DNA of 11,340 nucleotides from an uncultured Bacteroidales bacterium (lineage in GTDB: Bacteria > Bacteroidota > Bacteroidia > Bacteroidales > Tenuifilaceae), in assembly GCA_937915475.1 (NCBI GenBank), contig CALGIR010000001.1:1-11340 (forward strand). The letters run 5' to 3'. Both the position numbers and the translations under genes were made by a program. The notes beneath the pieces are model-generated. The model worked only from the letters and a program-made list of their open reading frames with translations, had not been told where the DNA came from and searched no databases. Positions within the stretch are counted from its first letter, which is position 1; every line of letters starts with the position of its first letter. Of this stretch, positions 1-7,131 are shown one piece after another.

Positions 1-1356
1 GTATAGAACAGAATTATCCTGATTGGATTTAAGAACAGAGAACCCCAGATGGTTTACTTCAGTTAAGAAGTTTCCTGGATTGCCATAGGCATCTTGCCAC
101 GATCTGTCCCAGATAATTCGTTTGCTCTCCTTCGGATTTGAAGGATTAAAAAAACTGGTAACTATGCTACGGGTTTTCCACCATCGCTCGTAAACAACGG
201 CTAGATTATCCCAGCCCCAGGTAATGCCTGCGTACCTGTAGTTAAGCGATAGGAAAGCTGAGGGTTTGCTATTAAAAGGAGCATCGAGCATATAGAGCAT
301 ATCGCGAATCTCAGCAACTTTTTTTGGATCACCTCCATCTTGAGCCTCTGCCCAAACAACCGTAGCGGGTTTATCGGCTCTCCACTGATAGCTTCTGGGT
401 CCTTCCCGAACAGCGCTAAACCCTTGTGGGATGCTCTCGGCTAGGGGGATTTCTGCGAGTTTTTTTAGCAGAATTCCTTCGTTGCTCCAGACCTCAACCC
501 AAAGAGGGAAATTATAGTAAGGAACGATATAGGAGAATGGTCGCAAAATCTGTTGCACAAGCAGATATTCGCCGTTGGGCGAAATGGAGAAGTTACTGTA
601 AAGGCTAGGGTTGCCTATTACTTTAGGCTTACCATTCTCCGAAACCTTGGCTAGGGTTGATGTGGCATAATGCTCAAACATATCCTCATCAATCGGATTC
701 TGAAGCATATCCTGATAGGTTCTAATCGTAGTTTTTTTCCCGCTTGAGACCTGAATCGATGGCCCAAGGGGTAAGGCATCCATAAAGTCTATTCCCTCTC
801 TGTCTAGTATCCTCGAAGCGAAGTATACTGTTTTGCTATCGGGTGCCCATTCAATGGGAAATCCAATTATTACCGAGTTTAAATCCGATGCCCATTTTTT
901 TGCATCTCCTTTTTTTGCATCTGCTACCCAAAGTTCAATGGTTGTTGTTCTGTAAACCACAATTGCTAAATTCTCGCCATTGGGTGACCAACGTACAAGT
1001 CTAATTCTCCCATCCTCAGGTAAGCCCAAAATGGGATAGTTTTTATCAGAGTCGAGTTTTTGTAGCGACAAGCTATTCCAGAAACGGGGCTTGCTATCAC
1101 CAAAGTTTTTTGGGTTTATTCTTGTTCCAGCAAGGCGTAGTTCAGGCTGTGCAAGGTCAGCAATATCGGGCATTTCTTGCGGGTAGGCCAATAGAGCATG
1201 GGTTTTGGTTGGGTTAACTAATAATGATGGGGTTGTGGGAGCATCAATAATCTCGAGCAACTCTTTAGGTGGCTCCATATATCTTGTGGTTTCCTGAGTC
1301 ATTACCGTTGGTATTAGTGCAAATATTAATAATGTTGTATAGAGTAATTTTTTCAT
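1..1356 (-). CDS. S9-family peptidase, glutamyl endopeptidase-like, N-terminal part (cut by left edge)
   Basis: This frame reads without a stop from an ATG at 1356 down to base 1, giving 452 residues; the C-terminus lies outside the window. Residues 1-20 form a Sec-type signal peptide (MKKLL, then a hydrophobic run), with no lipobox cysteine, so export to the periplasm or beyond is likely. The mature N-terminus has the pattern known from plant and bacterial glutamyl endopeptidases of the prolyl oligopeptidase clan: EIIDAP (35-40), then DLAQPELRLAGTRI (67-80), and later RSYQWRADKP followed by AEAQDGGDP (321-344). WSPNGE (123-128), EWAPDSK (169-175) and SISPNGE (257-263) look like blades of the seven-bladed beta-propeller that precedes the alpha/beta-hydrolase domain. 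The Ser-Asp-His catalytic domain is not visible, so activity cannot be judged. It is divergent from the glycosyltransferase cluster and is probably unrelated to it. The family call is firm; the exact specificity is inferred. Confidence 0.88.
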   Translation of the reverse strand, partial: MKKLLYTTLLIFALIPTVMTQETTRYMEPPKELLEIIDAPTTPSLLVNPTKTHALLAYPQEMPDIADLAQPELRLAGTRINPKNFGDSKPRFWNSLSLQKLDSDKNYPILGLPEDGRIRLVRWSPNGENLAIVVYRTTTIELWVADAKKGDAKKWASDLNSVIIGFPIEWAPDSKTVYFASRILDREGIDFMDALPLGPSIQVSSGKKTTIRTYQDMLQNPIDEDMFEHYATSTLAKVSENGKPKVIGNPSLYSNFSISPNGEYLLVQQILRPFSYIVPYYNFPLWVEVWSNEGILLKKLAEIPLAESIPQGFSAVREGPRSYQWRADKPATVVWAEAQDGGDPKKVAEIRDMLYMLDAPFNSKPSAFLSLNYRYAGITWGWDNLAVVYERWWKTRSIVTSFFNPSNPKESKRIIWDRSWQDAYGNPGNFLTEVNHLGFSVLKSNQDNSVLY

Positions 1357-1549
1357 AGCAGTAAATATGTGGTTGATTAATATATCTATTAATTTTAAAT
1401 ATTGACCAATTTAGCCTTTATTGGTTTAAGATATTTACCCAACATAAAAAAAAGGTGTAATATTGGGTATTGAAGTAAACTTTGAATTAGCGAAACAATA
1501 TTTTTTGATTAAGAATCTAAAAGTCTTAAACGGGATAGTGTAGGGAAAT

Positions 1550-1603
1550 AAAATAGGGTAAATGCTGAAAAAAATTGCGACACTGAACCTATTGCCCTAT
1601 TTT
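1550..1603 (+). repeat. Long-range inverted repeat in the presumed leader of the first glycosyltransferase
   Basis: The arms AAAATAGGGTAA (1550-1561) and TTGCCCTATTTT (1592-1603) are complementary over 12 positions, with one G-T pair, around a 30-base loop. Nine pairs in a row (AAAATAGGG/CCCTATTTT) are perfect. It could form an RNA stem about 100 bases upstream of the ATG at 1705. No T-run follows, so it is not a standard terminator. A regulatory role is inference. Confidence 0.4.
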
Positions 1604-1637
1604 CCTGTCTGCAAAATGCGAATTATCTCAGTTGGAT

Positions 1638-1661
1638 TTAAAGGAGGAAAACCACCTTTAA
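1638..1661 (+). repeat. Short hairpin (10-position stem, AAAA loop) upstream of the first glycosyltransferase
   Basis: TTAAAGGAGG (1638-1647) pairs with CCACCTTTAA (1652-1661) around an AAAA tetraloop, with a single A-A mismatch at 1645/1654. The 5' arm contains AGGAGG, which would be hidden if the stem forms. The hairpin ends 43 bases before the ATG at 1705. It lacks a following T-run. It is a structural candidate only. Confidence 0.45.
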
Positions 1662-1704
1662 CTTAACTTAAACATGTAGCATTCAAAATTAACTCATTTT
1701 TCAA

Positions 1705-2625
1705 ATGATTGAATGGTTTCCGGCAAAGGCAAGAGAAAGCAATAAGTTTTCAGTATTAATTCCGTCGTGGAATAACCTTGAAATGCTGAAGTTGTGCGTT
1801 GCTAGTATCGAAAAAAATTCCAAATTTAAGCATCAAATCATTGTACATGTTAACGAAGGTACCGATGGTACTCTTGAGTGGGTTAAGAGAATGGGTCTCG
1901 ACCATACCTATAGCGCTGTTAATGTTGGGGTTTGCTGGGCTATGAATGCTTGTAGGGCATTAGCTAAAACCGATTATATTTCCTATCTTAATGATGATAT
2001 GTACATGCTTCCCAACTGGGATTTAGAACTTTGGAATGAAATAGAAACTTTAGGCCATAAATTCTTTTTCCTTTCAGCTACTACAATTGAGCCGCGAGTT
2101 TCGCCACATCCTGGTATTCTAGCCCCATTCGATTTTGGAACTTCCCCCGATACTTTTAAGGAGCAAGAATTGCTTAAGGAGTTCACAAATATCAGGGGAA
2201 ACAATTGGAGTGGAGCAACTTGGCCTCCTAATGTTATCCATAAGGATGTTTGGGATTTAGTAGGCGGGTATAGTGTTGAGTATTTCCCAGGGCTTTACTC
2301 CGATCCCGATTTTTCCATGAAACTTTTCGAGGCAGGCGTTCGCTACTTTAAGGGTGTCGATAAAAGCAGGGCATATCACTTTGGCTCAAAGTCCACCAAG
2401 CGTATTAAAATGAACAATGGGAGCAAACAGTTTCTTAACAAGTGGGGTATAACTTCGGCCTCATTTTCAAAGTACTATTTAAAAAGAGGGCAGTCTTTTC
2501 AAGGTGTAATTAATGTAGACTATTCGAACCCTGGGCTTAAAAAGGCAGTAACAAAAAGTGTTTTAAAAAGAATTTGGTGGTTGTTTGGGAATAATGGGCG
2601 CACATTAGGTCCAAATTCAAAATAA
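1705..2625 (+). CDS. Glycosyltransferase, family 2 (GT-A fold)
   Basis: This is a 306-residue, presumably cytoplasmic enzyme transferring a sugar from a nucleotide sugar to a growing glycan. The GT-A nucleotide-binding half begins at FSVLIPSWNN (15-24), the usual first beta strand of GT2 enzymes. It continues to YLNDDMY (94-100), whose Asp-Asp fills the DXD-like metal and nucleotide site. The acceptor half has GGYSVEYFPG (187-196) followed by SDPDF (199-203), where an acidic residue is the probable catalytic base in this family, and YHFGS (224-228). No membrane segment is evident, though the C-terminus (about 280-295) is basic and hydrophobic and may touch the membrane. The ATG at 1705 is the first in frame and leaves a normal N-terminus. 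The next gene starts 7 bases after the stop, so the two are probably one transcript. Donor, acceptor and linkage cannot be read from the sequence. Confidence 0.88.
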   Translation: MIEWFPAKARESNKFSVLIPSWNNLEMLKLCVASIEKNSKFKHQIIVHVNEGTDGTLEWVKRMGLDHTYSAVNVGVCWAMNACRALAKTDYISYLNDDMYMLPNWDLELWNEIETLGHKFFFLSATTIEPRVSPHPGILAPFDFGTSPDTFKEQELLKEFTNIRGNNWSGATWPPNVIHKDVWDLVGGYSVEYFPGLYSDPDFSMKLFEAGVRYFKGVDKSRAYHFGSKSTKRIKMNNGSKQFLNKWGITSASFSKYYLKRGQSFQGVINVDYSNPGLKKAVTKSVLKRIWWLFGNNGRTLGPNSK

Positions 2626-2632
2626 CATTTAA

Positions 2633-3637
2633 ATGGATGTGCTAAAAAAATTACAAATTGGAGTTTTATTGCCCCATGTTAAACTTTATGGTGGAATAAA
2701 GCGTTTTTTCGAACTGGGTAATCAATTTGTTGACTTAGGGCATGAGTTTACTGCATTTACCTCTACAGGAGAAAGACCAACTTGGTTCAACTTTAAAGGT
2801 GAGTTTAAACCAACTTCGGAATTGAATACCAAGCAACTCGATGCGGTTTTCTTTACCGAACTTTCTTTGCTCGACGAAATAGTAAACTCAAATGCCAAGC
2901 GAAAAATATACTACATCGTTAACCCATCGGTAAATTTAAGTAAGATTAAAAAGCATAAGCAGATTGAGTTTTTTGCCAATTCATCAAATTTGCTACAGAG
3001 AGCTAAAAAGAAATTTGGAATTGATGCGTTTCCAGCTTTAGGAGGCGTTAATCTTAAAAACTTTTCGATCAAACAAATTAAGCCAATTGTACCAAATGAG
3101 CCATTCACGGTAATGGCTTATGGTCGTATTGCCGAAGGACGTAAAGGTACAATGTATGTTGTTCGTGCTTGCGAAAGGCTACAGGAAAAGGGATATAAAG
3201 TTAAGTTGCTTCTTTTCGACACTCCTGTAACCGAGAAAATTCAAAAGGCTATCGACGAGTTTAAAACAACTGTCCCCTTCGAATTTATTCTCAATCACCC
3301 AGTTGACCAAAACGTTCAAATATACCATAAAGCCGATTTCTTTGTTGCCCCCGAAAAGAAAACGGGATATGCAAATACTGTAGTTGAGGCAATGGCAAGC
3401 GGAATTCCGGTAATAGCTACTTCTTCGGGTACAAAGGATTTACTTTTTCATAACGAGACAGGGCTTCTTATTACCCGAAACTCCTATCGAATTTGCGAAG
3501 CTATAAATAAATTAATTTTCGACTATAATCTTTGCCTTGAGCTAACAGCTAAGGCCAGAAAGAATATAGAACCGCTCGATTGGTCACTGCTGGCAACAAG
3601 AATAATTGAAAATCTTCAGCATCCTAAGAAGGACTAG
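2633..3637 (+). CDS. Glycosyltransferase, family 4 (GT-B fold) with altered EX7E motif
   Basis: This 334-residue GT-B enzyme is cotranscribed with the preceding GT2 gene. The N-terminal acceptor domain starts GVLLPHVKLYGGIKR (10-24), with the Gly-Gly loop typical of GT4. GGVNL (137-141) marks the hinge, and the C-terminal donor domain starts at VMAYGRIAEGRKG (160-172). The nucleotide-sugar site is GYANTVVEAMASGIPV (245-260). In most GT4 enzymes a Glu stands eight residues before the Glu of VEAMA (the EX7E motif); here that position is Thr244, so the motif reads T-x7-E. A Glu is present slightly upstream (Glu241). Similar TGYANTVVEAMA forms are, as far as I recall, found in rhamnosyltransferase-like GT4 groups, so this may be a subfamily feature rather than a loss. 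It has no signal peptide or membrane helix. The sugar transferred is unknown. Confidence 0.88.
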   Translation: MDVLKKLQIGVLLPHVKLYGGIKRFFELGNQFVDLGHEFTAFTSTGERPTWFNFKGEFKPTSELNTKQLDAVFFTELSLLDEIVNSNAKRKIYYIVNPSVNLSKIKKHKQIEFFANSSNLLQRAKKKFGIDAFPALGGVNLKNFSIKQIKPIVPNEPFTVMAYGRIAEGRKGTMYVVRACERLQEKGYKVKLLLFDTPVTEKIQKAIDEFKTTVPFEFILNHPVDQNVQIYHKADFFVAPEKKTGYANTVVEAMASGIPVIATSSGTKDLLFHNETGLLITRNSYRICEAINKLIFDYNLCLELTAKARKNIEPLDWSLLATRIIENLQHPKKD

Positions 3638-4091
3638 TTGCAGAATATGATTTGTGGCATAGAGCCATAATAATCAGCTATACCAGTAGAGAAAGGTGGT
3701 TTTTGAGCCCATTAAGGATGGGTCGAAGATAAGCGAGAGGGCAAAAAAGCAAGGTGTTCAGCATTTTTTTACTCGCAAAATGCAGCTCATAGAGTTCTGA
3801 AACTTTGATTTGTTGCGTTAAGTTCTTGAATTTAGGTGATTCTTAATGTTTTATTCCATACCATTGCTCGTTGTGGGTTATGTCTCTGATACCGATATCC
3901 TGTTGATGATACAAAGGTTAGCCGAACACTTGATTATTCATAAACGTGAAAAGTCAACCAATTTACAGCATCGCTAAATGAAATGTACTATCTCTTTAAT
4001 TTTGCCGTTTTTTAAATTACAGTCAAGCAGGCCTATATGTATTTTTTTCTGCAATAATTAATTTGTCTATATTTGACTCAAATATTATTTT
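3638..4091. other. Intergenic gap (454 bases) within the glycosyltransferase cluster
   Basis: This stretch splits the cluster into two likely transcripts. It holds only short open frames. One is 43 codons from ATG 3846 to TAA 3977 (starts MFYSIPLLVV), with a stop just upstream and no recognisable family. Another is about 36 codons open on the plus strand, ending in TGA at 3798-3800. On composition the first 340 bases are less A/T-rich than a normal spacer here and could be the remains of a decayed gene or element, but I could not identify a parent. The last part is A/T-rich and carries a -7 promoter element, listed separately. Confidence 0.5.
4068..4075 (+). promoter_or_regulatory. Candidate Bacteroidota -7 promoter element for the GT2-GT4 fusion gene
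   Basis: TATATTTG matches TAnnTTTG exactly and lies 16 bases before the ATG at 4092, which would give a leader of roughly 10 bases. No clear TTTG -33 element is seen at the expected distance; only a T-rich run (about 4041-4049) is present. Confidence 0.45.
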
Positions 4092-6053
4092 ATGGTTCAT
4101 TTATCTGTTGTAATAATCGCCCTTAACGAGGAAAAGTACATTGAACAGTGTCTTAGATCTGTAATTGATGTAGCCGATGAAATTGTTGTTGTCGATTCTT
4201 TTTCTACCGATAGTACACTTGACATCTGCAGGAAATATGATGTTAAAATTATTCAGCAAAAATTCTTAGGATATAGGAACCAAAAAAACTTTGCAATTGA
4301 GCATGCTTCCTTCGACTATATATTGTCGCTCGATGCCGACGAAGCTTTGTCGGAGGAACTCAAGGATGAAATAATTGGCATTAAAAATAATTGGGAATTC
4401 GACGCTTATGTGTTTAAGCGATTAAATAATTACTGTGGCCGTTGGATTTACCATACAAGTCTATATCCCGAAAGAAAAATACGCCTTTTCAACAGACAAA
4501 AAGGCCGTTGGGGAGGGAACAATGTTCATGAGGTTGTTCAAATGGATAAAGATACCAAGGTAAAAATTCTAAGTGGGCATCTTCTTCATTGGCTTTATGA
4601 TACTTACGATGAGCATTTAGATAAAATAAATCAATTTACCACAATTTCAGCTGAGGAGTATTTCAAACAGGGAATAAAACCCTCAATTCGTCGCTTAATT
4701 ATTAATCCACTTTGGCGATTTATTCATTCCTATTTTATTAAAACAGGCTTTTTAGAAGGTAAAGAAGGGTTTGTAATAAGCCGTATGCTAGCGTTTAGCT
4801 GTTTTCTTAAGTATGCTAAACTTCGAAGTATTTATAAAGAGGATCAGGGTAAGAGCATTGGAAAACTTCCGAATCTTGCTGTTTCGCAAACTACTAGTAT
4901 TCCTTCAGCGGACCAGGTTATTTCTCCTAGAATAGGGTTTGATGCAAAAAGAGCTTTTTATAATCATAGTGGCCTGGGTAACTACAGCCGCAATTTAATA
5001 AATGCTATAACCAAGTGGTTTCCAGATGGCTCTTACACGCTTTTTACGCCAAGGATAGAGGGAAGGATTAATCTTTTACGAGAAGAGCAGTTCAGGATGG
5101 TATCGCCAAAAAATTATTGGAACAAGATCTTTAACTCAATTTGGCGAACTAGGTCTGTGGTAAAAAGCATAAAGCACGAGAGGATTGATGTTTACCATGG
5201 GTTAAGTCACGAATTGCCATTTGGTATTAAGAAGTCGAGAGCAAAGACTGTGGTTACTGTTCACGATTTAATTTTTATTCGATTTCCCCAGTTCTTTAGC
5301 CCAATTGATGCATACATCTACCGAAAGAAACTTGTATATGCTTGCCGAGTAGCAGATAAAGTTGTGGCAATAAGTAGTCAAACAAAAAGGGATCTGATAG
5401 AATTTGTAAATTTTGATCATGCTAAAATTGTTGTTATTTATCAGGGGTGTAGTGTAAATTACTGGAAGGAATACGAGACAAGCGAACATGAAACTGTACG
5501 GGATAAGTATAATCTTCCCGAGAAATATTTACTTTATGTAGGAACAATAGAGGAACGAAAAAATCTTCTTTCAGCCATTAAAGCAGTTCAGGAACCAGGA
5601 ATTAGTATTCCGCTAGTTGTTGTTGGTCGAAAGGCCGACTATTATTATAATATTATTGTTCCATACATAAATGAGTATAAGGTTAAGAATGTAATTTTCC
5701 TTGAGGGTGTTTTAGACGGAGAGTTGCCCATTATTTATCAAAACGCGGAGTGCTTTATCTACCCCTCGCTTTTCGAAGGATTTGGTATTCCAATACTCGA
5801 GGCGCTTGTTTCAGGAATTCCTGTCATCACAAGTAGTGGTGGGTGTTTCTCCGAAGTTGCTGGTCCTGGGAGTATTTATGTTGAGCCTACAAATCATCTC
5901 GAAATAGCCGAAGCCATTATAAAGATTTGCAAAAATCCAGATTTACGTAAAAAAATGATTGCCGAGGGTAAAGAGTATAGTAAGCGTTTTAGCCAAGAGT
6001 TTATGGTAAATGCTTACATGGATATGTACAATTCTTTAGCTAACAGTAAATAA
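4092..6053 (+). CDS. Bifunctional glycosyltransferase: WaaE/KdtX-like GT2 fused to GT4
   Basis: This 653-residue protein has two complete transferase domains. Residues about 4-250 are a GT2 domain of the WaaE/KdtX type (LPS-core glucosyltransferase in enterobacteria). They show SVVIIALNEE (5-14), VVVDSFSTDST (32-42), GYRNQKNFA (60-68) and the DXD motif in SLDADEAL (79-86). Residues about 251-280 form a Ser/Thr/Pro/Gln-containing linker. Residues about 281-645 are a GT4 domain: IGFDAKRAF (281-289), GLGNYSRNL (294-302), DVYHG (366-370), VTVHDLIF (388-395), LLYVGTIEERKN (480-491) and a full EX7E motif, Glu562 to Glu570, within SLFEGFGIPILEAL. The reading frame is continuous, so this is a real fusion in this sequence. 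A single GT is about 250-380 residues. The protein could add two successive sugars in core or O-chain synthesis at the inner membrane face. The next gene begins 9 bases downstream. Donors are not determinable. Confidence 0.9.
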   Translation: MVHLSVVIIALNEEKYIEQCLRSVIDVADEIVVVDSFSTDSTLDICRKYDVKIIQQKFLGYRNQKNFAIEHASFDYILSLDADEALSEELKDEIIGIKNNWEFDAYVFKRLNNYCGRWIYHTSLYPERKIRLFNRQKGRWGGNNVHEVVQMDKDTKVKILSGHLLHWLYDTYDEHLDKINQFTTISAEEYFKQGIKPSIRRLIINPLWRFIHSYFIKTGFLEGKEGFVISRMLAFSCFLKYAKLRSIYKEDQGKSIGKLPNLAVSQTTSIPSADQVISPRIGFDAKRAFYNHSGLGNYSRNLINAITKWFPDGSYTLFTPRIEGRINLLREEQFRMVSPKNYWNKIFNSIWRTRSVVKSIKHERIDVYHGLSHELPFGIKKSRAKTVVTVHDLIFIRFPQFFSPIDAYIYRKKLVYACRVADKVVAISSQTKRDLIEFVNFDHAKIVVIYQGCSVNYWKEYETSEHETVRDKYNLPEKYLLYVGTIEERKNLLSAIKAVQEPGISIPLVVVGRKADYYYNIIVPYINEYKVKNVIFLEGVLDGELPIIYQNAECFIYPSLFEGFGIPILEALVSGIPVITSSGGCFSEVAGPGSIYVEPTNHLEIAEAIIKICKNPDLRKKMIAEGKEYSKRFSQEFMVNAYMDMYNSLANSK

Positions 6054-6062
6054 GTACAATAA

Positions 6063-6923
6063 ATGAAGGTTTGCGGTTTTACCATAGTCCGAAATGCTGT
6101 CAAATTTGGTTACCCTGTTGTAGAATCAATTAAATCGGTACTCCCACTTTGCGATCATTTTGTTGTGGCTGTTGGAGATTCTGATGACAGTACGTTGCAG
6201 CTCATACAGTCCATAGACCCATCTATAGAAACAGTTTGGGATCAAACGCTCCGCCAGGGCGGAAGAGTTTTGGCTGTTGAGACTAATAAGGCTTTTGATG
6301 CGATTAGTGAGGAGTTTGATTGGTGTTTTTACATTCAGGCCGACGAGGTGGTTCACGAAAAAGACCACTTAGCTATTCGTTCTGCAATGCTCCAATGGAA
6401 GGATAATGCCAGCGTTGAGGGGTTGCTTTTTAAGTACTACCATTTCTGGGGAACATTCGACTATATTGGTGTAAACCGTCAATGGTACCGCCAGGAAATA
6501 AGGATTGTGAGAAACGATAAGCGTATTCGCTCTTTCCGCGACGCACAAGGTTTTAGAAAGGATGGCAGAAAGCTTAAGGTGAAGCAAATCGACGCGCATA
6601 TTTATCATTATGGTTGGGTTCGGCCACCTGATATAATAAAAAGCAAAATCAGCAATTTTAATTCTCTTTACTATGAGGGTGAGCATTTGGAGAGAAAATT
6701 AAAAGCAGCCGAAAGTTTTGATTATTCGGAGATAAATGCAGTTGAAAAGTTTTCAGGGTCTCATCCACAGATAATGAAGGCTTTAATTGCTAATTTAGAC
6801 TGGCATGTTGATATAGATTCATCTAAAGCTAAATATAGTCTGAAAGACCGTATCCTTTCTGCCTTTGAAAAAACTTTTAATTATAGATTGTTTGAGTATA
6901 AGAACTATAGAATAATAAAATGA
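6063..6923 (+). CDS. Glycosyltransferase, family 2-like
   Basis: This 286-residue protein lies 9 bases after the fusion gene and is probably translated from the same message. VCGFTIVRNAVKFGYP (3-18) is the first strand and loop of a GT-A domain, but with 'TIVRN' where ordinary GT2 enzymes have 'PxYN'. VAVGDSDDST (35-44) resembles the nucleotide-contact strand, and YIQADEVVHE (90-99) holds the DXD-like site (Ala-Asp-Glu). HIYHYGWVRPP (179-189) is probably in the acceptor and active-site region. The C-terminal GSHP motif (about 232-235) and the closing FEYKNYRI (277-284) look conserved in a Bacteroidota group I recognise only by pattern. No membrane segments are seen. It probably adds a sugar to the same glycan as its neighbours; specificity is unknown. 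Confidence 0.82.
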   Translation: MKVCGFTIVRNAVKFGYPVVESIKSVLPLCDHFVVAVGDSDDSTLQLIQSIDPSIETVWDQTLRQGGRVLAVETNKAFDAISEEFDWCFYIQADEVVHEKDHLAIRSAMLQWKDNASVEGLLFKYYHFWGTFDYIGVNRQWYRQEIRIVRNDKRIRSFRDAQGFRKDGRKLKVKQIDAHIYHYGWVRPPDIIKSKISNFNSLYYEGEHLERKLKAAESFDYSEINAVEKFSGSHPQIMKALIANLDWHVDIDSSKAKYSLKDRILSAFEKTFNYRLFEYKNYRIIK

Positions 6924-7131
6924 TTATTGATGCAATATCTAATTGTTTCTTCTTAAACAGTGCTTAAAGAAAGGAAGTCTAAATTCGCAATAATACAGTA
7001 ATTTTCTTGCCCCTTATGAAAACTCGCTTTTTCATCTAATACAGAACATCGAAACCTAGGATTGTTTTTCGAAGATATCACAAAATTTCCGAATCCTTTT
7101 TTTGTAAAAACAAGAACACATAAGTTGCACT

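Larger units (their letters stand above)
1357..1704. other. Divergent intergenic region (348 bases)
   Basis: This region lies between the minus-strand peptidase and the first plus-strand glycosyltransferase and must hold promoters for both. No open frame of note was found. The half nearer the peptidase (about 1360-1500) is very A/T-rich; I saw no perfect TAnnTTTG element for either gene. The half nearer the glycosyltransferase is richer in G and C and contains two inverted repeats, listed separately. An AAGGAGG at 1641-1647 lies too far from the ATG at 1705 to be its ribosome binding site. Confidence 0.6.

Noticed and set aside
426..608. Open frame of 60 codons on the plus strand
   Set aside because: It lies wholly inside the minus-strand peptidase gene, whose protein has clear family motifs through this region; the plus-strand translation resembles nothing.
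1641..1647. AAGGAGG as a Shine-Dalgarno site
   Set aside because: It is 57 bases before the ATG at 1705, the nearer ATG (1674) is followed at once by TAG, and Bacteroidota seldom rely on such sites. It is better seen as part of the hairpin.
1648..3703. Shared 12-base word AAAGGTGGTTTT, forward at 3692-3703 and inverted at 1648-1659, both in spacers
   Set aside because: A few other short words are also shared, but their order and spacing differ, and 12-base matches are expected by chance in A/T-rich DNA of this length.
6126..6686. Two abutting minus-strand open frames (80 and 105 codons)
   Set aside because: They are antisense to the GT2-like gene at 6063-6923, which has conserved motifs throughout; their translations show no domain pattern.
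6935..6975. Imperfect inverted repeat after the GT2-like gene as a terminator
   Set aside because: The TTCTTCTTAA/TTAAAGAAA arms pair only with bulges, and no T-run follows on the plus strand.
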